Origin: Flaccisagitta enflata
Taxonomy: Eukaryota > Chaetognatha > Sagittoidea > Aphragmophora
Direction of reading: 5' to 3'
Assembly: GCA_965153355.1 (NCBI GenBank)
Contig: OZ231126.1
Location: 56,358,001-56,422,000 of the forward strand
DNA: 64,000 nucleotides
Position 1 is the first letter of the stretch. Each line of letters starts with the position of its first letter. Below, one piece after another: positions 1 to 10,086 of the stretch. A program made the translations under genes and the position numbers. The notes beneath the pieces were generated by a model. That model had not been told where the DNA came from. It saw only the letters and a program-made list of their open reading frames with translations, and did not search any database.

Positions 1-396
1 GCCGCGTCAAATCAAATTTTGACTTTTATAAAGCCTTAGAAAGGTGCCATCGCCGTTTCCATCCCAATAATTTGTAGCTAATCCATTGATACAACCTTTG
101 AATCATGTCCACTGTATTTTCACTGTGCCCCAGCCAATCATGGGCAGGAAACAGATATTGAGTCCCATCAAAAATGACATGTCCGTTTGCTTTACAAATT
201 CCACATTGAATTTGGCGAGAAAGTGTTGGCGACTTTTTTATTCCTTCCATTCCTTTCTGTCAAAACCGATACGCTAAGGTTCACAGATTTCAAAATTTGT
301 TTCTCAAGATTTTTCTTGAGTTGAAGAAAAAAAAGAGACGCCGCAAAAAATTTAGAGCTGAAATTTAGGGCCTTCATCTATCAGCATGTTATTGGC
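1..396. other. Unassigned sequence, no supported gene
   Basis: The minus strand is open from 250 to 26 (74 codons) and its translation is not low-complexity (it holds C-G-I-C and W-I-S-Y-K). I recognise no family, see no splice signal that would confirm an exon, and leave it unassigned. Confidence 0.3.
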
Positions 397-531
397 GTTA
401 TGCTACACCCCGCTTTGTCGGTCGGTCGGTCGGTCTGTCGGTCACACTTTGCTTTTTTTATGATTTTTATGTTTGGACCTCACCGCTCCTGCCCAAAGGG
501 TCTAGTGACTCCAAATACCGGCCTTGTTTTC
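397..531 (+). repeat. AGTCGCG-family repeat, 5'-degraded copy
   Basis: It has the family's subterminal block (CTACACCCCGCTTTGTCGG followed by a GGTC run) and the terminal block ending CCGGCCTTGTTTT. The first hairpin arm is lost and the 3' arm is only partly kept. Confidence 0.7.
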
Positions 532-1977
532 TTTAACTGGAGGAGCAGAAAACGCCTTTCCGACTTCAGTGCAGCACCGCTATTGCGCACCCGCTAACAA
601 GGCATATCCACTATCCACCCTTAAGGCACTCAACTTTTTGTCCTTTAATAAATCTTGCAGCTACGTGTTACGTTGCGTGCTACGTCAGTCAATAAGCTAC
701 TTTTCAGTCTGTCCATCAATCCATTAGTCGCTCATATTTGTTCACATTGCGTGTCTCATGTCGTAACTCCTGCGGCGGCAAAGTCCTGCCAAAGTGCCTA
801 ACCAGTAACCAGGATACTGCACTGCTGCCCCTGCCACCCACACGCGACTCAGGTTGCGGTGTATCCAGCCTTTTTGGGCAGGGGCCCCAAAGGCCCCAAA
901 GGCCCCAAAGACCTCATATCTGCCCTCCAGATCTTCAATTTGCCCTCCAAGCATCAAATCAGCCCTCCAAGCATCAAATCAGCCCTCAGTGGCTCAAATT
1001 TGCCCTCCAAGCCTCAAATCTGCTCCCCAAGCCTTAATTTTGCCTTCCAGCCATCAAATATGCCCTCAGCATTCAATGGACAAAACGAGGAGAGTAGATT
1101 TTGCTGATCAACGTTATGATGCTTAGGTGTAGTTGATTTTAAAATGTAGGTTTGTAATAACCTCATAGAAATTTCCTAAGGGTTGAAAGAATTAACGGAA
1201 GAACGATTACTACATGTAGTAATCGTCCAAAATGTAGATTTGTAATTACTTAAGATTTGTAATTACTTAGGACTGAAAAAAACTAACGGAAGAACGATCA
1301 CTAACTGTAGTAATCGTTCTTGCGTTAGTTTCTTTCAGTCCTCAGTCATTTTCTATGAGGTAATTACAAGCCTACATTTTGAAATAAACTACGCCTAAGC
1401 ATCAATCCGGTGATCTGCAAAATCTACTCTCCTCGTTTTGTCCATAGACTGTCAGTGGCCTAAATCAGTCATCTAAGGCCTGAAGTATGCCCCCTTAGAA
1501 CATCTGGAAATTCCCCCCTGTGTTCTACAGGACATCGGCCCTGCTCTCACTCCACTTCTTCACTGGATCACTCCCAGCAGGGCATTGGGTACCGCTGACC
1601 ATGTGCGATCCTTGAATGACTAGTTTCCCATACCAGCAGTAAAACAGCTTCTCTATATACCTGGTCCCTAGACATACGCTCTAGTAAGTCTCAACTATAT
1701 TCTGTTCCCATTCATTTTCCTTCTAAAATGCGGAACATTGGAAATTTGCTGCATGAACTGCGTCTGATGATGCTGCTGCTGCTGCGGCTGCGGTGGCGGC
1801 GGTGGGGGAGGGCTCAGTTTGCGGCGGGTGAGCGGCAGCATTTTCGGACCCAAAATTTGCTTAAATTCCTCCAAATGTGCCCAAAATTTGTCCAAATTGA
1901 CATTTTGAAAACGCGGCAAAGTCCGAAGGCATCGATGCCATTTATGCCGAGAAGCCGAGTAGAGTGAGCTTTGTCTT

Positions 1978-2017
<40 letters not shown>

Positions 2018-2040
2018 CGATTTTTTCTTTTGTTTTAATT
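524..2040 (+). repeat. Dispersed inverted duplication, arm 1
   Basis: This stretch matches the reverse complement of 43640-44795 almost continuously. The match runs from the GGAGGAGCAGAAAACGC block through a 17-20 bp minisatellite (about 885-1070, CCTCCAAGCATCAAATC-type units), a GTGTTCTACAGGACATCGG hairpin block and a CTG/GGC-rich stretch to a (TC)n tract at 1981-2012. Arm 1 carries a 370-bp element (1076-1445) that arm 2 lacks. On the minus strand 1919-1695 is open and Pro/Gln-rich. The same stretch in arm 2 is frameshifted, so I do not call it a gene. Confidence 0.85.
1076..1445. mobile_element. Foldback MITE, 370 bp
   Basis: The ends are inverted repeats: ATGGACAAAACGAGGAGAG on the left and its complement CTCTCCTCGTTTTGTCCAT on the right. 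Pairing continues inward almost to the centre, including AACGGAAGAACGAT against ATCGTTCTTGCGTT. There is no open frame. The paralogous locus at about 44250-44265 lacks it, so it inserted after the duplication or was lost from the other arm. No clear target-site duplication is visible. Confidence 0.8.
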
Positions 2041-2189
2041 TTGACATTTAAATGGCAATAATTGCCTGTCGAGACTTTTGCTCAAGTTGGCCGTTAGTTG
2101 ATCGCCGCGATCCCAATTCTAGAGAGACCTGTCAGGTTCAGGATTAGGATCAGGTTTTTGATATTGTTGAGTTTTATTGTTGAGTTCTA

Positions 2190-2601
<412 letters not shown>

Positions 2602-2602
2602 G

Positions 2603-3205
2603 GCAGCAGCCTGAAGGGGTTGATAACCTATGCTTTCACACATATGGGGAATTTTCTCCTTCTTCTTTTTGGGCATGCCCAAGGGGACGAAGTCCTGTAG
2701 AACACAGGGACTTTCGCTCGCTTCCCCTCCATCCGCTCGCTGCTCGCTCGTCAGTCCCCGGCCCTCTCAGGCTGAAATTGCCCTCCTGGGCTAAAATCTG
2801 CCCTCTCAGGCCTGAAATCTGCCCTCTCAGGCCTTGAATCTGCCCTCCTAGGCCTAAAATTTGCCCTTCCAGGCCTGAAACCTGTCCTCTCAGGCCTAAA
2901 ATCTGCCCTCCCAGGCCTGAAATCTGCCCTCGCAGATTCAAGGCCTGAGAGGGCAGATTTCAGGCCTGGTAGGGCAGATTTTAGGCCTGGGAGGGCAGGT
3001 TTCAGGCCTGAGAGGGCTGGGGGGGCGGACGGACGGACGGACGAACGAACGGACGGACAAACGAATGAAAGTCCCCTGTGTTCTACAGGACTTCGTACCC
3101 TTCGGGGCCGCTGCCCTGCCTCTCATTCCAATTTACAACCATGCAAAGCAGGGCAACGGGTATCGCTGACCACGTATTGCCCTTGGGCGACCTGTTTCTT
3201 CTCCT
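2603..3205. repeat. Palindromic minisatellite element (GGCAGCGGCCCC family)
   Basis: The left part holds GAAGTCCTGTAGAACACAGG, a CGCTCG-type run and about nine units of the 20-bp type CCTCTCAGGCCTGAAATCTG. At about 2938 the array turns into its reverse complement, followed by a GGAC run, CCTGTGTTCTACAGGACTTC and GGGGCCGCTGCCC. Downstream are GCCCTGC/GCAGGGC arms, GGGTATCGCTGACCA and a GCCCTTGGGC hairpin, the tail common to this family. Confidence 0.85.
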
Positions 3206-3207
3206 TC

Positions 3208-3530
3208 GTAACCCCCCCTCAAATCTCAGTCTCGAGGCCCAAATCCCAGTCTCAAGGCCCAAATCCCAGTCTTGAGGCCCAAATCCCAGCCGCGAGGCCC
3301 AAATCTTAGAGTCAAGGCCCAAATCCTAGCCTGGAGGCCCATATTCTAGCCTTGAGGCCAAAATCTCAGCCTCGAGGTCCAAATCCCAGCTCAGAGGCCT
3401 AGGTCCCAGCCATGAGGCCCAATTTTCAGCCTCCAGGCTAGGATTTGGGCCTTGAGTCTAAGATTTAGGCCTCAAGACTGGGATTTGGGCCTCGAGACTG
3501 GGATTTGGGCCTTGAGACTGGAATTTGAGG
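3208..3530. repeat. 20-bp minisatellite, CCCAAATCCCAGTCTCGAGG type
   Basis: About 16 imperfect units run to about 3430. The array then inverts (GGGCCTTGAGTCTAAGATTT-type units) to 3530, so this too is an arm-to-arm palindrome. Confidence 0.85.
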
Positions 3531-3727
3531 GGGGGGGATGGAGGAGGAGAAGAGGAAGAAGAAGGAGAAGGAGAAGGAGGAGAAAATTTCCCATATGTGT
3601 GAAAGCATAGGTCATCGACCCCTTCAGGGCCACTGTCCTGCTTCCCCTTCAACTTCATGCCCAAACTACTTAGGCAGGGCACGGGTACCGCTGACTATCT
3701 AACGCTTTTGCGACTATTCTTTTTCTT
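3531..3727. repeat. Tail of the GGCAGCGGCCCC family, GATGACC variant
   Basis: A GGAGGAGAAG-type tract leads to CCTATG/CATAGG-type hairpin arms around 3590-3612, GGGCCACTGTCCTGC, an opposing GGCAGGGCA, GGGTACCGCTGACTA and a CGCTTTTGCG hairpin. The layout equals the other tails but several stem sequences differ. Confidence 0.7.
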
Positions 3728-4403
3728 TTTGGGCAGCGGCCCCAAAGGGGACAAAGTCCTGTAGAACACAGGGGGACTTTCGTTTGTCCGTTCGTTCATT
3801 CGTTCGTTAGTCCGTTCGTCCGTCCCCCCCTCAGGCCCCTCAGGCCTCAAATCTGGCCTCTCAGTCCTCAAATCTGGCCTCTCAGGCCTCAAATCTTGCC
3901 TCTCAGGCCTCAAATTCAACCTCTCAGGCCTCAAATCTGGCCTCTCAAGCCTCAAATTAGGCCTCTCAGACCTCAAATCCAAATTCTCAGGCCTCAAACC
4001 TGGCCTCTCAGGCCTCAAATTAGGCCTCTCAGGCCTCAAATCAGCAATCTAAGCCTCAATTTATTGCTCTCAGGCTTCAAATCAGTCCTCTGATTTCAAG
4101 CCTTGATCCAGCACTCCCAAACCTCAAGTCAGCCCTCTCAAGCTTCCAATAGGCATTCTTAGGCCTTATATCAACCTTCTCAGACCTCAGTTTAGGCTCT
4201 TGAAGGCCTTTGGTCAGCCCTCTATAGCATCTCATCCCCTTTCTCAGGCAGGACGAACAAAAGTCCCCCTGTGTTCTACAAGACTTTGTCCCCTTCGGGG
4301 CCGCTGCCCTGCTTCCCCCTCCCACCAATTCACAATCACTCAAAGCAGGGCAACAGGTATCGCTGACCACATATTGCCCTTGGGCGACCTGTTCCTTTTC
4401 TTT
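3728..4403. repeat. Minisatellite element, CCTCTCAGGCCTCAAATC units
   Basis: The head is GGGCAGCGGCCCCAAAGGGG and GTCCTGTAGAACACAGGGGG. A GTTCGTCCGT-type run follows, then about 22 units of 18-20 bp that become more divergent towards 4230. It closes with the complementary hairpin block (4264-4310) and the GCCCTGC...GCAGGGC / GGTATCGCTGACCA / GCCCTTGGGC tail. The open frames here are repeat artefacts. Confidence 0.85.
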
Positions 4404-4870
4404 TTTGGGCAGCGGCCCCGAAGGGGATGAAGTCCTGTAGAACACAGGGGACTTTTGTTCGTTCGTCCGTCCGTTTGTTTGTTCGTCCCCCCCAGGCCCT
4501 CTCAGGCCTGAAATCTGCCCTCTCAGGTCTAAAATCTACCTTCTCAGGCCTGAAATCTGCCCTCTCAGGCCTTGAATCTGTCCTCTTAGGCCTGAAATTT
4601 GCCCTTTCAGGCCTGAAACCAGTCCTCTCAAGCTTTGAATCTGCCCTCTCAGGCCTGAAATCTACCCTCCCAGATTCAAGGCCTGAGAGGGCAGATTTCA
4701 GGCCAGAGAGGGCAGATTTTAGGCCTGAGAGGGCAGATTTCAGGCCTGAGAGGGCCTGGGGGGGCAGTGGACGGATGGACGGACGGACGGACGGACGGAC
4801 GGACGAATGAATGAAAGTCCCCTGTGTTCTACAGGACTTCGTCCCTTTCGGGGCCGCTGCCCTGCCTCTC
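4404..4870. repeat. Palindromic minisatellite element, second copy
   Basis: The head GGGCAGCGGCCCCGAAGGGG at 4407 pairs with CCCTTTCGGGGCCGCTGCCC at 4843-4862. Nine CTCTCAGGCCTGAAATCTGC-type units run to about 4671, then turn into their complement, followed by a (GGAC)n run. The whole could fold into a hairpin of about 460 nt with an off-centre turn. Confidence 0.85.
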
Positions 4871-4892
4871 ATTCCGATTTACAACCATGTTC

Positions 4893-5047
4893 TTTTTAGT
4901 TGCGGACACGCAACTCTATAAGAGGCTTTGTCCGTCTGTCGGTCCGTCGGTACGTCGGTAATGATCGAGTTAGAGAGTGTGAAAACACGCATTTCCGCCC
5001 CTGCCCACCCGTCCGCAACTGGTATTGGCCGTGTATCCGGCATAGTT
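4893..5047 (+). repeat. AGTCGCG-family repeat, AGTTGCGGAC subtype
   Basis: It starts TTTTTAGTTGCGGACACGCAA (hairpin stem AGTTGCG/CGCAACT), has a GTCGGTCCGTCGG run, and ends with CGTCCGCAACT and GGCCGTGTATCCGGC. The 3' GTCCGCAACT is the exact complement of the 5' AGTTGCGGAC. Confidence 0.85.
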
Positions 5048-5285
5048 CTTTTTCTTTTTCTTTTTCTTTTTCTTTTTCTTTTTCTTTTTCTTTTTCTTTT
5101 TCTTTTTCTTCTTCTTCTTCTTAGTGTTGGTTTTGTTGTTGTTGCTTTTCTTGAATTTGGTTTTGTTGTTATTGTTGTTGTTGTTGTTATTGTTTTTGTT
5201 GTTGATGTCAATGTTTGTTTTTTTCTTGAGGGGCGGGGGGATAATTTTTTTAGTGGAGGTGGCATAGATTTTTGTTGTTGCTGGT
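5048..5285. repeat. (CTTTTT)n and degenerate TTG microsatellites
   Basis: About eleven CTTTTT hexamers (5046-5111) are followed by a short CTT run and interrupted TTG/GTT repeats to 5283. Confidence 0.9.
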
Positions 5286-5459
5286 GAGAATATAATATCA
5301 GTCAGGTAGCTTTGCTTAACATGATGACTGAGGAATCACAAGGCCCTCCTCGATCCCTTCATATTGTGGGTCTAGAGCGTTGTAAGAGAAATTGAGCCAC
5401 TTCTCAAAAGCGAATGAAAAAAAAAATTGTCATTTTGTTTTTTTGTTCATTTATTGCAG

Positions 5460-5935
5460 AGTGCGGGAGAGCTTTTGGACAAAAAACAAAAGAGGTTTAA
5501 TATAAGGAATGTTGGAAGAAAAGGGGAGGCATTGAATGTATGCATAGCAGGAATGACTGGGTAGGGTCCAGTAGTCCTACAGTACTTAGTACTACCTCCC
5601 AGTAGTCCTAATGGTCCACTAGTACTATCAGCCACTAGTCCTCTTATCCACTAGTCCTACATTTCACTAGTCCTAAGGTTGTTTGAAGAGAAGTGTCAGT
5701 AGTCCTAACATACTACTCCCACTAGTCCTAAGGGATTTTGCCAAACAAAGTTCAGTAGTCCTAAGGCACTACTGCCAGTGGTCCTAACACACCACTGCCA
5801 GTGGTCCTAACTCAGATTTGCCACCCCTGCTAATCAGGCAATCGTCAGATCTTCCTGCTAGATGATGCTTATTTTTGAGCTAGTTTCTGATGATCCCCCT
5901 AGTTTGAGATGATCCTTTCTATTTTCAAATAGAAA
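5460..5935. repeat. CCACTAGTCCTA minisatellite element, copy 1
   Basis: About 15 irregular units around C-A-[CG]-T-[AG]-G-T-C-C-T-A run from 5570 to 5812. A unique flank with GATGATCC/GATCATC blocks follows to 5935. The reverse complement recurs at 17660-18005, flank included, so this is a dispersed element rather than a local expansion. Confidence 0.8.
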
Positions 5936-6022
5936 TCAGCTATTTAATAGTAAGTTTTAACAATTGTCTATGTTTAGTCTATGTTTAGTCCCTTTCATCA
6001 TGCAAGAAACCAAAATTAATGG

Positions 6023-6390
6023 TTTTTAGTCGCGTGCTATGCGATTCTACACCCCGCTTTGTCGGTTGGTTGGTCGGTTGGTCGGCTGGTTGGTCAGTCG
6101 GTCGGTCCCCTTTTTACTTTTTTGGCTTTTTTTAGGTTTTTGGGCTCACAGTTCCTTCTCACATAACAATATAGTCATGATAAGTCATTTTAAGTCATTC
6201 TAAGTCATTTTAAGTTATTTTAAGTCATATTAAGTCATATTAAGTCACTTAAGTCAATAAGGTCAATATGGTCATTAAAGTCATAAGTCATTTTAAGTCA
6301 TTTCTGGTCACCTTGAGTCATTTAAAGTCAATTTAAGTTATCTTAAGCTATCTATGTCCCACATGCAACTTATAGGTGTTGGCCTTGTTA
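6023..6390 (+). repeat. AGTCGCG-family repeat with (AAGTCATTTT)n core
   Basis: Head TTTTTAGTCGCGTGC, CACCCCGCTTTGTCGG, a GGTTGGTCGG run, then about 15 units of AAGTCATTTT type (6180-6350) and the tail CAACTTATAGGTGTTGGCCTTG. Confidence 0.85.
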
Positions 6391-7080
6391 AGTATTAAGG
6401 CTAGAATTTCTGAATCTGAACATGATGGTTTAGAGATAAGCTAAGAAAGGAAGATTTAATTAGTTCAGGATATCAGGTTAACATTTTTTCAATTTCTTTT
6501 ATTTGCCAACTTTACCAAATTTGGGAATTTGGTGTATATTTAGGTGCTCTTTTATACTAAAAGCAGATCTAAGCTGAAAGCTATACAGGTCGCTGCAAAT
6601 TGCTGTAAATATTGGAATATTTTGCTGCAAATAACTATGACTTTAAAAAAATTAGAGTTATAGTCACCAAACTTTGAATAAAACTACATAATTGTATCAG
6701 CCACTATCTGGTAAAATTTCAGGATTTTTCTCAAATTCATTAGCTGCAGCATCTCGCTGAACAAGGCCAAAACCTAAACGTTGCATGCGAGACTTACGGA
6801 ATGACTTAAAATGATTCAGTATACCTTAAATGACTTTACAGTGTGGTACAAAAAAAATTTTTAGGTTTTTTCCATGTTATATTTCAGGTATTTATTGATG
6901 GATTAAAAAAGAATTTATGATAGAAAAAAAGATCTTCAAAAATGAAGCATTTGCCACAATTCAAACGGTCAAACAATCAAACTGTCAAATGGTCAAACAG
7001 TTTGAAAATTACAGAAGTTTGAAGTTGATGTCTCAAAATTTCAGTTGGGGAAAAAATAACTATGGCAAAGAGAAACAAGT
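6391..7080. other. AT-rich intergenic DNA with one reversed repeat end
   Basis: The only recognisable piece is about 6760-6840, a reversed tail of the AAGTCATTTT-core repeat (AACAAGGCC, GCGAGACTTA, then AAATGACTT units). I see no gene. Confidence 0.5.
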
Positions 7081-7090
7081 GAACTACTTG

Positions 7091-7560
7091 TTGTGTTCCT
7101 TGATAGTGGAACATTATATATTCAGAGTTTCTCCATCCGTCCTTTGGTTCGTTTGTCCGTTTGTTTTTCCGTGTCACAACCCAGTTTTCTCCAAAGTATG
7201 TCACATGGCCCAGTATTCTCCAAATGTGTGTCACACAGCCTAGTTTTCTCCATAGTGTGTCACACAGCTTAGTTTTCTCCGAATGTGTGTCACACAGCCC
7301 AGTATTCTCCAAATGTGTGTCACACAGCCTAGTTTTTTCCATAGTGTGTCAAACAGCTTAGTTTTTTCCATATGTGTGTCACACAGCCTCGTTTTTTCCA
7401 TAGTGTATCAAACAACCCAGTTTTCTCCCTAAGTTTGTGTCACACATCCTAGTTTTCTCCATTGTGTGTCACATAACCCAGTTTTTTTCCAATCTGTGTC
7501 ACACAGTCCAGTTTTCTCTGAATGTGTCACACAGCCCAGATTTATCCATTGTGTGTCCAC
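7091..7560. repeat. Hairpin head plus about 31-bp minisatellite (TCACACAGCC)
   Basis: A small hairpin, GTTCC-TTGATAGT-GGAAC, lies at 7094-7111. It is followed by a CCGTCCTTTGGTTCG-type run and about 12 units of a 30-32 bp repeat built on GTGTGTCACACAGCCTAG and TTTTCTCCA. Both strands are open here because the unit is free of stops, not because it is coding. Confidence 0.85.
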
Positions 7561-7782
7561 AGCATCACCATACATAGACAAAGACAGTTTTGAGTGCCCA
7601 GAGCCGCGACTGGTGCAGAAATTTCATATACCACTTTGGGAACTTCAAAAAAATTGCCTTTTCCTTGTTTTTTGCAACCTCCAGTTCGGCAGGATGTTGA
7701 TTGAATTTTTCACGCATATTAGACGATGTCAGTCATCGAATTCTACTTACCTTAATCAGGAAATTTTCAGAATATGCATGGA

Positions 7783-7922
7783 TTTTTAGTCACGGACTTG
7801 CAACTCAACAGGAGGCTTTGTCTGTCCATTGGTCTGTCCATTTGTCAGTCCGTAAGTCCATTGGTTTGTCAATTGATGTTGAATAATGTGCACTCGAAAT
7901 TGAATCGTGTGTGTGTGTGTGT

Positions 7923-7965
<43 letters not shown>

Positions 7966-7997
7966 CCCGCCCATACATACGAGACAGTTTTGTAGCC
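7783..7997 (+). repeat. AGTCGCG-like repeat with (GT)n core
   Basis: The head is TTTTTAGTCACGGACTTGCA, followed by GGAGGCTTTGTCTGTCC, a GTCC/GTCAGTCC run and a (GT)n tract at 7911-7964. The 3' end is not recognisable. Confidence 0.7.
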
Positions 7998-8106
7998 CCA
8001 CGTTACTGATGAGATAAAGTATGCTGGAATTTTCTGTCAATTACTTTCTGATGTGTCTGGGCTCTTTCTCCATGTGCGTTCAATTCATTCATTTTGGTAA
8101 AGGATA

Positions 8107-8785
8107 TCGCTGTGGCCAAAAAACGCTGAGGCACGCGGTTTTTGGACAGGCATATTGGACGGACCGATGAATGGACGGATCACATAGCGAGATTTTGATA
8201 TACCAGAAGAAAGTTTAACCAAAAAAATACAAAATCACCCAAAATACCCCCTAAATCACCACCTCGGGCACCCCTACAACGACCCAACCCCCAAAATCAC
8301 CATCACATAGCAAGATTTTGATATACCAGAGGAAAGTTTAACCAAAAAAATAAAAAATCACACAAAATACCCCCTAAATCACCACCTTGGGCACCCCTAC
8401 AACGACCCAACCCCCAAAATCACCATCACATAGCGAGATTTTGATATACCAGAAGAAAGTTTAACCAAAAAAATACAAAATCACCCAAAACACCCTAAAT
8501 CACCACCTCAGGCACCCCTACAACGACCCAACCCCCAAAATCACCATCACATAGCGAGATTTTGATATACCAGAGGAAAGTTTAACCAAAAAAATACAAA
8601 ATCACCCAAAATACCCCCTAAATCACCACCTCGGGCACCCCTACAACAACCCAACCCCCAAAAGCACCATCACATAGCAAGATTTTGATATGCCAGAGGA
8701 AAGTTTAACCAAAAAAATACAAAATCACCCAAAATACCCCCTAAATCACCAACTCGGGCACCCCTACAACGACCCAGCCCCCAAA
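8107..8785. repeat. Hairpin head plus 123-bp tandem repeat, five copies
   Basis: A hairpin (CCAAAAAACGC with GCGGTTTTTGG, 8119-8148) and a GGACGGACCGATGAATGGAC run precede five direct copies starting at 8181, 8304, 8427, 8548 and 8671. Periods are 123, 123, 121 and 123 bp and identity is very high. Each unit holds CACATAGCGAGATTTTGATA and an A/C-rich half. Confidence 0.93.
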
Positions 8786-9084
8786 GCCAAAGTTTCTTAG
8801 CTTATTTTTCCCCTCTGATAACTGGTCAACGTCCCTTCCACCTCCACAGTTCAAATTTTAATTCATTCAAATGTTTGAATATTTTATAATGTATCTGTTA
8901 ACATTTTTAAGAAATCTAAAAAGCTCCTTTAATCACAAACCTATTGTATATAATAGCAGATATGCAAATCTTAATGTTTTTTTTCTACTTTTTCACTGAA
9001 ATTGTTGACTTTGTTCTGCCAGAGGTAGTTTTATAATTTCATGTTATATATTTGACAGTATGCAAAAAACATTTATCTCTCACA

Positions 9085-9250
9085 ATTTTAGTCGCCTGCA
9101 AGGTGACTGAATGACCTGCTTTATTGGTCGGTTGTCTATCATTTCAACTCATTTTAGATTTTGACTTTCTTTTTAGTCGCTCGAACGTGACTCTACTTTC
9201 CACTTTGTCCATTGGTTGGTCGATTGGTCTGTCTGTCTGACTCAGTTGTC
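9085..9250 (+). repeat. Two truncated AGTCGCG-family heads
   Basis: TTTTAGTCGCCTGCAAGGTGA starts at 9089 and TTTTTAGTCGCTCGAACGTGA at 9174. Each is followed by a GGTTGGTCG-type run. Both stems keep pairing through a G-T wobble (AGTCGC with GTGACT). Confidence 0.7.
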
Positions 9251-9379
9251 ACGTTCAGGGTGGCAGAAATAGGGGAACGCCGGGAACGTCGTTCCTCGGA
9301 CCTATAGATCAAGAGTTGGACTTATAGATTTGAGGGAGGAAAAAAGGGAGAAAACAGGAGAAAAAAGAAAATGAGAAAG

Positions 9380-9387
9380 GAAGAAAG

Positions 9388-9442
<55 letters not shown>
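9380..9442. repeat. (AAAG)n microsatellite
   Basis: About 14 GAAA units, inside the left part of the putative hAT element. Confidence 0.95.
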
Positions 9443-10086
9443 AATGTTATCTTGTTTCTGAGGCTAAATCATCTGATTTTTGCTTTTGAATTAAATTCTA
9501 TGGAAAAGACAGGGCTCTCCTTTTTTTTCTCAAGTCGACACCAATTTATTGAATGCAATTGTGTGGAATGAAATGACTTGAAATTCAAATCAATTTATTC
9601 TAATGACAGGGCTCAATGTATCCGCATGAGTCTTAACGTTTTTTGTTGTTGAATTTTCATGTTTTAGTTTTGTTTTATCTACTTAACGTCACCTACTGAA
9701 CGTTATTAAACCCCTTATTGTCACTGAATTGCTTCTCCACAGGTAAGAATGAAAAAAAATATTGGTATTTGACCATTTGAGAGAAACTTCAAAAGTCGGA
9801 CTTATAGCATTGGAAAAAAGGCGTGCCTCGGACCTCGAAGCGAACGGACGGTCTCTCCCGTGATTATTTTTTGCCAAAAAAATAACTCAACCTGCCTCGG
9901 TCAAGAGATTTCACCTTATCGACATTACAATCATTCTTCCCACCTAGTCTTTAGCCAAGCCACGGACCCGTGGGGCTTGAGAGAGGTGACAAGGAAAAGG
10001 AATATTTCTCTTATTTTTCTCTTTCCCCGAAATGCCTTTTTGGAGGAATCAATTCTTAATACACAAATTTCCAACATCACGTCGAT

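Noticed and set aside
3690-3705. GGGTACCGCTGACC as a pol III B box
   Set aside because: It does not fit GGTTCGANNCC and no A box is placed upstream, so I do not call the elements tRNA-derived SINEs.
3695-4872. Arg/Pro/Glu-rich repeat proteins on both strands
   Set aside because: The 18-20 bp minisatellite unit shifts frame between units and both strands read open, so this is not selection for a protein.
7161-7789. Candidate secreted repeat peptide from the TCACACAGCC array
   Set aside because: Frames break within the array and its unit length varies between 30 and 32 bp.
8181-8785. CRISPR array
   Set aside because: Units are contiguous 123-bp direct repeats without spacers, in a clearly eukaryotic context.
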